Assembly (NCBI RefSeq): GCF_000382225.1 | Contig: NZ_KB907819.1 | Span: 1-64,000, forward strand | Length of the DNA: 64,000 nucleotides | Reading direction: 5' to 3' | Origin: Hymenobacter aerophilus DSM 13606 | GTDB lineage: Bacteria > Bacteroidota > Bacteroidia > Cytophagales > Hymenobacteraceae | Shown here: positions 59,053-64,000 of the stretch, one piece after another | Position numbering within the stretch: position 1 is the stretch's first letter | Layout of the letters: every line of letters starts with the position of its first letter | The notes under the pieces: model-generated | Databases searched by the model: none | Told to the model about the DNA's origin: nothing | The model's input: the letters and a program-made list of their open reading frames with translations, nothing else | Program-made: the position numbers and the translations under genes

Positions 59053-61587
59053 ATGAGTTCTCCCTACCATAAGATTCTTCCGGTTGCCGCCCTGGCTTTC
59101 ACGCTGGGCACGGCCCCGCTCACCACGGCCCTGGGCCAGGTTGCCGCGCCGGCGGCCGTTGGCACGGCCGACGAACCCCAGCGCTACACGCTGGGCGGTA
59201 TCACCATCAGCGGGGCCCGTTACCTCGACCCCAACACGCTCATTGGCCTTTCGGGGCTGAAGGTGGGCGACCCTATTACGATTCCGGGCGAGGAAATCGG
59301 GCAGGCCATCCGCCGGCTCTGGGACCAGGGCATTCTGGGGGATGTGAGCGTGAGCATTGCCCGTGTAGAAGGCACGCGCGTGTTCCTCGATTTCAACCTG
59401 AAAGAACGTCCCCGGCTCTCGAAGTTCGTGTTTGAGGGCATCAGCAAGGGCCAGGCCGAGGAGCTGAAAAACAAAATCAAGCTCATCCGGGGCAAGGTGG
59501 TAACCGACGCGCTGCTGAGCAACACCCGCTCGCAGGTGCGTAAGTTCTACACCAATAAGGGCTTCCTCGACACCAAAGTCAACATTGTGCAGCGGCCCGA
59601 TTCGTCGCTGTCGAACAGCGTGGTGCTGGCCATCAATGTGGACAAGGGTGCCAAAGTCAAAATCAAGGAGATTGACTTTGTGGGCAACACGGCCTTCTCG
59701 GACAGCAAGCTGAAGGGCAAGTTCAAGAAAACCAAGGAGAAGAAATTCCCTAAGTTCTTCAACTCGGGTAAGTACCAGGCCAAGGAGTTTGCCGACGACA
59801 AGCAACTGCTGCTCGATTTCTATAACGCGCAGGGTTACCGCGACGCCACCATCGTGTCGGACTCGCTGACGCGCACCGGCGACGGGCTGAAGCTGACTGT
59901 GCGGGTGGATGAGGGGCCGAAGTACTACTTCCGCAACATCACCTGGAACGGTAACTACCTCTACGACGACAAGACGCTGGCCTCGGTGCTGGGCATCAAG
60001 GAGGGCAGCGTGTACAGCAAGGAAACGCTCGACAAGCGCCTCAACTACAACCCCACCGGCCAGGACGTGACGTCGCTCTACATGAACGACGGCTACCTGT
60101 TCTTCCAGATTGAACCCGTGGAAACGCGGGTGGAGGGCGACTCCATCGATATTGAGATGCGCGTGAGCGAGGGCGTGCAGGCCCGGGTGAAGGAAGTGCG
60201 CATTGCGGGCAACACCAAAACCTCCGACCACGTGGTGCGCCGCACGCTCTACACGCTGCCCGGCGACAAGTTCAGCCGCGAAAACCTGATTCGCAGCCAG
60301 CGCGAACTGGCCACGCTGGGCTACTTCGACCCCGAGAAAATCGGCATGAACCCCGTGCCCAACCAGGCCGACGGCACCGTGGACATCAACTACACGGTGG
60401 AGGAAAAGCCTTCCGACCAGATTACGCTTTCGGGCGGTTGGGGCGGCTACGCGGGCTTCATCGGCACGGTGGGTCTGGTGTTCAACAACTTCTCGCTGCG
60501 CAAAGCCGCGACGCTGAAGAACTGGACGCCCGTACCGGCCGGCGACGGCCAGCGCCTCTCGCTGAACGTGCAGGCCAACGGCCCGCAGTACCAGGCTTAC
60601 TCGTTCTCGTTCACCGAGCCCTGGCTGGGCGGGCGCAAGCCCAACTCGCTGTCGGTTAGTCTGACCAAAACCGTGTTCCGCAACGGCAGCAGCTTCGATA
60701 TTAACTCGGGCTCGCTGAAAACCAACGGCGCGAGCGTGGCCCTGGGCCGCCGCCTGCGCTGGCCCGACGACTTCTTCACACTCAGCAACGCGCTGTCGGT
60801 GACGCAGTACAAGCTCAACAACTACGGCAGCCTGGGCCGCGAGTATTTCCCGACCGGCACCGGCAACGCCACCAACCTCACGCTCAACACCACGCTGGCG
60901 CGTAACAGCATCGACGCCCCCACCTTTACGCGGCGCGGCTCCTCGCTGGCGCTGAGCGTAAACCTGACGCCGCCTTACTCGCTGTTCCCGGGTTCGCACC
61001 CGAACGTGGTGGAGTGGGTCGAGTTCCACAAGTGGATGTTTGATGCCTCGTGGTTTACGCCGGTGGTGGGCAAGCTCGTGCTCAACACGCGGGCGCACTT
61101 CGGCTTCATCGGCAGCTACAACAGCAGCCGCCCCATCGGGCCGTTCGAGCGGTTCAAGCTGGGCGGTTCGGGCCTGGGCTACGGCGGCTCTACCAACTTC
61201 ATTGCCGGCACCGAGTACATTGGCCTGCGCGGCTACGAAGACCCTAACCAAAGCACGTCGTTGCCAGCTTCGCGGAATGAGTCGTCGGGCGGGGTAGTGT
61301 ACAATAAATTCGTGATGGAAATGCGTTATCCTGTCAGCCTCAACCCGGCGGCGACGGTGTACGTGCTCGGCTTCGCTGAGGCCGGTAACTCCTTCGAAAA
61401 CTACAGCAACTACAGCCCTTACAAACTCTATCGTTCGGCCGGCGTTGGTGCCCGCGTATTCATGTCGGCATTCGGTTTGCTAGGCTTCGACTACGGCTGG
61501 GGCTTCGACCAGGTGCCGCGCGTAGCGGGCGGGTCGGCCCAGAAGAACGGTATCTTCCACTTCATCATCGGCCAGCAGATTCGGTAG
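59053..61587 (+). CDS. bamA: BamA, outer-membrane protein assembly factor
   Basis: 844 residues. The signal peptide reads MSSPYHKILPVAALAFTLG. Five POTRA domains follow (about 45-440), with YTLGGITISGARYLDPNTL, VKIKEIDFVGNTAFSDSKL and VKEVRIAGNTKTSDHVVRRT among them. The Omp85 barrel (about 460-844) has GLRGYEDPNQS, the conserved VRGY-like lid loop, and the end YGWGFDQVPRVAGG with terminal QIR. It inserts beta-barrel proteins into the outer membrane. Its place between uppS and the Skp-like genes matches the conserved order in Bacteroidota. Confidence 0.96.
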   Translation: MSSPYHKILPVAALAFTLGTAPLTTALGQVAAPAAVGTADEPQRYTLGGITISGARYLDPNTLIGLSGLKVGDPITIPGEEIGQAIRRLWDQGILGDVSVSIARVEGTRVFLDFNLKERPRLSKFVFEGISKGQAEELKNKIKLIRGKVVTDALLSNTRSQVRKFYTNKGFLDTKVNIVQRPDSSLSNSVVLAINVDKGAKVKIKEIDFVGNTAFSDSKLKGKFKKTKEKKFPKFFNSGKYQAKEFADDKQLLLDFYNAQGYRDATIVSDSLTRTGDGLKLTVRVDEGPKYYFRNITWNGNYLYDDKTLASVLGIKEGSVYSKETLDKRLNYNPTGQDVTSLYMNDGYLFFQIEPVETRVEGDSIDIEMRVSEGVQARVKEVRIAGNTKTSDHVVRRTLYTLPGDKFSRENLIRSQRELATLGYFDPEKIGMNPVPNQADGTVDINYTVEEKPSDQITLSGGWGGYAGFIGTVGLVFNNFSLRKAATLKNWTPVPAGDGQRLSLNVQANGPQYQAYSFSFTEPWLGGRKPNSLSVSLTKTVFRNGSSFDINSGSLKTNGASVALGRRLRWPDDFFTLSNALSVTQYKLNNYGSLGREYFPTGTGNATNLTLNTTLARNSIDAPTFTRRGSSLALSVNLTPPYSLFPGSHPNVVEWVEFHKWMFDASWFTPVVGKLVLNTRAHFGFIGSYNSSRPIGPFERFKLGGSGLGYGGSTNFIAGTEYIGLRGYEDPNQSTSLPASRNESSGGVVYNKFVMEMRYPVSLNPAATVYVLGFAEAGNSFENYSNYSPYKLYRSAGVGARVFMSAFGLLGFDYGWGFDQVPRVAGGSAQKNGIFHFIIGQQIR

Positions 61588-61629
61588 CGCCACTGGTGGG
61601 CGGGCCGCGGCCACCACTTTTCCAGCAGC

Positions 61630-62301
61630 ATGAACCAGTTAGTTTTCCGCGTTGCCAGTGTTTTGGCCCTGTTGTTGGTAATGGTGGGTGCCCCCGCGGC
61701 GCAGGCCCAGAAGTTTGGCTACGTCGATTCCGAGTTCATTCTCGAAAAGATGCCGGCCTACCGACAGGCGCAGCAGGAGCTGAATACGTTGGCCGCCAAC
61801 TGGCAGCGCGACCTGGAAACCCAGAAAGCGGAACTCGACAAGCTGCACCGGAATTATCAGGCCGAAGAAGTGGTTCTGACAGAGGCCACTAAGAAAAAAC
61901 GTCAGGACGAGATTCTGGCCAAGGAACTGGAAATCAAAACCAACACCAACAAGATTTTCGGCTTCGAAGGGCAGCTGTTCCGCAAACGGCAGGAACTGAC
62001 CAAGCCGGTACAGGATGTGGTGTTTGAGGCCATTGAGAAAGTGGCCAAGAAAAAGCAGCTCGCCATCGTGTTCGACAAAGCCGGCGACCTGACCATGCTC
62101 TACACCAACCCCGTGCACGACTACACCGAGTTTGTGCTCGAGGAACTGGGCCTGGCTTCGCCCGAAGCCAACCAGCCCGGCCCGAAAGGCCCGGTGAAAA
62201 CCGTTACGCCGCCCGTTACCCCGGCCGGCGATGCGCCCACGGCCGACGACGAGCCGGCCCCGCGCCGGCCCGCCGCGCGCCCGGCCGTTCGAAAGAAGTA
62301 A
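61630..62301 (+). CDS. OmpH/Skp-family periplasmic chaperone, copy 1
   Basis: 223 residues. The signal peptide (MNQLVFRVASVLALLLVMVGAPAAQA) is followed by KFGYVDSEFILEKMPAYRQA, the OmpH start, then a long coiled-coil pair of helices (about 45-140) with WQRDLETQKAELDKL, and KKKQLAIVFDKAG. The C-terminal extension is Pro/Ala-rich and basic (DDEPAPRRPAARPAVRKK). It holds unfolded outer-membrane proteins for BamA. Lies 42 bases after bamA. Confidence 0.92.
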   Translation: MNQLVFRVASVLALLLVMVGAPAAQAQKFGYVDSEFILEKMPAYRQAQQELNTLAANWQRDLETQKAELDKLHRNYQAEEVVLTEATKKKRQDEILAKELEIKTNTNKIFGFEGQLFRKRQELTKPVQDVVFEAIEKVAKKKQLAIVFDKAGDLTMLYTNPVHDYTEFVLEELGLASPEANQPGPKGPVKTVTPPVTPAGDAPTADDEPAPRRPAARPAVRKK

Positions 62302-62350
62302 CTTTGTGTATTCAACCTTCCGAATTTTCCCTTTTTTGATGACGACCACC

Positions 62351-62971
62351 ATGAACAAAATCCGCGTTGCGCTGGCCATTGCCGCCCTCACCTTCACTAC
62401 GGCTACCGCTTCGATGGCCCAGGCGCCGCTGAAAATCGGCTACACCAGCGTGGAGTACGTGCTGAGCCAGATGCCCGAAAGCAAGCAGATTGAGTCGCAG
62501 CTGAAAGACTACAGCACCCAGCTCAAAAACCAGCTCGACACCAAGTACGCCGAGTACCAGACCAAGGGCGAGGCCTTCCAGAAGGGCGCCGCCACCATGC
62601 CCGACCCGGTGCGTGCCGACAAGCAAAAGGAGCTGCAGAACCTGCAGCAGTCGATCCAAGAGTTCCAGCAGAACGCCGAAAACTCGTTGCAGCAGAAGCA
62701 GCAGACCCTGCTCAAGCCCGCCCTCGACAAGCTCCAGCAGACCATTGATGCCGTAGCCACCGAAAACGGCTACACCTACGTTCTGAACTCGGATGGCGCC
62801 AGCCCGGTGCTGCTGCACGGCCCCAAGGATGGCGACATTTCGGATCTGGTGCTGAAGAAAATGGGCATTACGCCCGGCGCCGCCGCCGCCACCAAAGTAA
62901 CTACCCCGGCTGCTCCGGCTCCTTCGGCCGTGCCCGCCGCCACCAAAACGAAAACCAAAACCAAGAAGTAA
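62351..62971 (+). CDS. OmpH/Skp-family periplasmic chaperone, copy 2
   Basis: 206 residues. The signal peptide (MNKIRVALAIAALTFTTATASMA) leads to LKIGYTSVEYVLSQMPESK. Long coiled-coil helices follow (DYSTQLKNQLDTKYAEYQT, LQQSIQEFQQNAENSLQ), then ENGYTYVLNSDG and a Lys/Thr-rich tail (KTKTKTKK). Two tandem Skp-type genes after bamA are common in Bacteroidota. An ATG at 62339 is an alternative start, adding MTTT. TAACTTTG at 62299-62306 overlaps the previous stop and resembles a -7 box. Confidence 0.92.
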   Translation: MNKIRVALAIAALTFTTATASMAQAPLKIGYTSVEYVLSQMPESKQIESQLKDYSTQLKNQLDTKYAEYQTKGEAFQKGAATMPDPVRADKQKELQNLQQSIQEFQQNAENSLQQKQQTLLKPALDKLQQTIDAVATENGYTYVLNSDGASPVLLHGPKDGDISDLVLKKMGITPGAAAATKVTTPAAPAPSAVPAATKTKTKTKK

Positions 62972-63006
62972 GCGCTTCGGCGCCTTATCTTACGGCTTTA
63001 CCGGCG

Positions 63007-63030
63007 CAGCCGGGGCATTTGCCCCGGCTG
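63007..63030 (+). terminator. Hairpin after the Skp-type genes
   Basis: CAGCCGGGGC (63007-63016) pairs with GCCCCGGCTG (63021-63030) around ATTT. The following bases are only moderately T-rich (CTGCTGTTTG), so it is a likely but weak terminator before the pseudouridine synthase. Confidence 0.65.
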
Positions 63031-63100
63031 CTGCTGTTTGCCGCCGCCCCGCATCAGGGCGGTAATTCCGCCGGCTCCCGGCCACTCACTACGTTGCGCT

Positions 63101-64000
63101 ATGGCAGAACTGGAAGACGAATTTCCGCCGCACCACACCCATCCGGCCGCCTCTACCGGCCTGCCGGCCAACGAATCGGCTGAAGATGACGAGGACGACA
63201 GCGAAGGGGGCGACGAGCTCTATGAGCACCACCGCATTCAGGCCAACCGCAAGCAGGAGTTGCTGCGGCTGGATAAGTTTCTGCTCCTGCGCATCCCTAA
63301 AACCTCGCGTACCCGCATCCAAAACGCTATTCTGGCTGGGGCAGTGCAGGTAAACGAGCGGGCCGTCAAGTCCAACTACCGCGTCAAGCCCCTCGACGTG
63401 ATAACGGTGACGCTGCCCGAGCCCCCCCGCGAGTTCAAGGTGATGCCCGAACCCATGGACCTCGACATCCGCTACGAGGACCCGGAGTTGCTGCTGGTGA
63501 ACAAGCCGGCCGGGCTGGTGGTGCACCCTGCGTTCGGGCACTGGGAGGGCACGCTGGTGAACGGACTAGCGCACCACCTGGCTAACCTGCCCACCGGCCG
63601 CAACGGCGAAGTGCGCCCCGGCCTGGTCCACCGCATCGATAAGGACACCTCGGGGCTGCTGGTTATCGGCAAGTCGGAGTACGCCATGACGTACCTGTCG
63701 AACCAATTTTTTCACCATACTATTGAGCGCACCTATTTGGCGCTGGTGTGGGGCGTGCCTGCCGAGGCGCAGGGCACCATCCGCACCAATATCGGCCGTA
63801 GCATCAAGGACCGCAAAGTGCAGGCCGTGTTTCCGTTTGAGGGCGACTACGGGCGCACGGCCGTTACGCACTACAAGGTGCTGCAGAGCTTCGGGCAGGT
63901 GGCGCTGGTGCAGTGCAACCTCGAAACCGGCCGCACCCACCAGATTCGGGTGCACATGAAGCACATCGGCCACCCGCTGTTCGGCGACACCACCTACGGC
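63101..64000 (+). CDS. RluA-family pseudouridine synthase, cut by the window end
   Basis: The first 300 residues of an RluA/RluD-type enzyme. An acidic N-terminal extension (EDDEDDSEGGDEL) precedes an S4 RNA-binding domain (LRLDKFLLLRIPKTSRTRIQ). The catalytic domain has LLLVNKPAGLVVHPAFG, then HRIDKDTSGLLV with the catalytic Asp, and TGRTHQIRVHMKHIG. It isomerises uridines in 23S rRNA, probably like RluD (helix 69), although family assignment between RluC and RluD is not settled. The gene runs past the window edge, so the C terminus is missing. Confidence 0.94.
   Translation, partial: MAELEDEFPPHHTHPAASTGLPANESAEDDEDDSEGGDELYEHHRIQANRKQELLRLDKFLLLRIPKTSRTRIQNAILAGAVQVNERAVKSNYRVKPLDVITVTLPEPPREFKVMPEPMDLDIRYEDPELLLVNKPAGLVVHPAFGHWEGTLVNGLAHHLANLPTGRNGEVRPGLVHRIDKDTSGLLVIGKSEYAMTYLSNQFFHHTIERTYLALVWGVPAEAQGTIRTNIGRSIKDRKVQAVFPFEGDYGRTAVTHYKVLQSFGQVALVQCNLETGRTHQIRVHMKHIGHPLFGDTTYG

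Noticed and set aside
59032..61251. Long minus-strand frame opposite bamA
   Set aside because: It has biased low-complexity composition, and bamA on the plus strand is unambiguous.

Overview
The window looks like chromosome of a GC-rich member of the Bacteroidota, most likely a Hymenobacter-type bacterium. The reasons are SusC/SusD-type outer-membrane proteins, a hybrid two-component regulator of the polysaccharide-utilisation type, a MurF-Alr fusion, Bacteroidota-restricted families (DUF4834, DUF5686, DUF6089, DUF6266, YfhO), and promoter boxes of the TTTG/TAnnTTTG type. The genus is inferred from general resemblance and was not tested by a search.

Layout. (1) 1-990: the truncated end of an IS5-type transposase, a possibly decayed gene and a gene-free stretch. 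(2) 990-13143: a co-oriented fructan or sucrose utilisation locus. It holds a hybrid sensor/AraC regulator with a fused periplasmic sugar-binding domain, a SusC transporter, a SusD lipoprotein, an MFS sugar porter, a PfkB-type fructokinase and a GH32 lipoprotein. The set and order recall the fructose-sensing fructan locus of Bacteroides thetaiotaomicron (BT1754 region). (3) 13438-17292: a minus-strand accessory block with two unexplained proteins sharing a leader motif, a secreted nuclease and a tyrosine recombinase beside tRNA-Thr(CGU). (4) 17427-33558: FkbM methyltransferase, DUF4834, DUF5686, a pair of ferritin-like proteins, RecX, a peroxiredoxin/thioredoxin-like pair, DUF4230, a PLP enzyme, YfhO, an AI-2E-type permease and the MurF-Alr fusion. 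(5) 33828-40000: a TonB-dependent receptor followed by an alpha/beta-hydrolase-like protein that lacks the nucleophile serine, an OmpA lipoprotein and a carboxypeptidase-regulatory-domain protein. (6) 40188-50859: feoAB, an RsmI-like methyltransferase, an esterase, a TPR histidine kinase, selD-selU, pdxJ and yqeY. (7) 51026-64000: cvpA, pabA, a hydrolase, then an envelope-biogenesis run with a CBS protein, a POTRA/barrel protein, NAD kinase, two PorG-like DUF6089 proteins, undecaprenyl diphosphate synthase, BamA, two Skp/OmpH chaperones and a truncated RluA-family pseudouridine synthase.

The genes form several functional units. In the fructan locus, polymer or oligomer is bound and imported at the outer membrane, cut by GH32, imported as monosaccharide, phosphorylated, and sensed by the regulator. 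In the envelope block, lipid-carrier synthesis, barrel assembly and periplasmic chaperones sit together. selD and selU together make selenophosphate and place selenium in tRNA.

The most unusual features are non-coding. Several inverted-repeat families sit at gene ends. They include a perfect 58-bp inverted repeat whose arms contain the stop codons of two convergent genes, two copies of a large nested palindromic element, and copies of a GAGCGAAGCGAAGAATC-type dyad. A 22-bp repeat arm supplies the last codons of selU. I did not find a clearly new multi-gene system. The repeats, the nucleophile-less hydrolase and the recombinase-linked block are the best leads.
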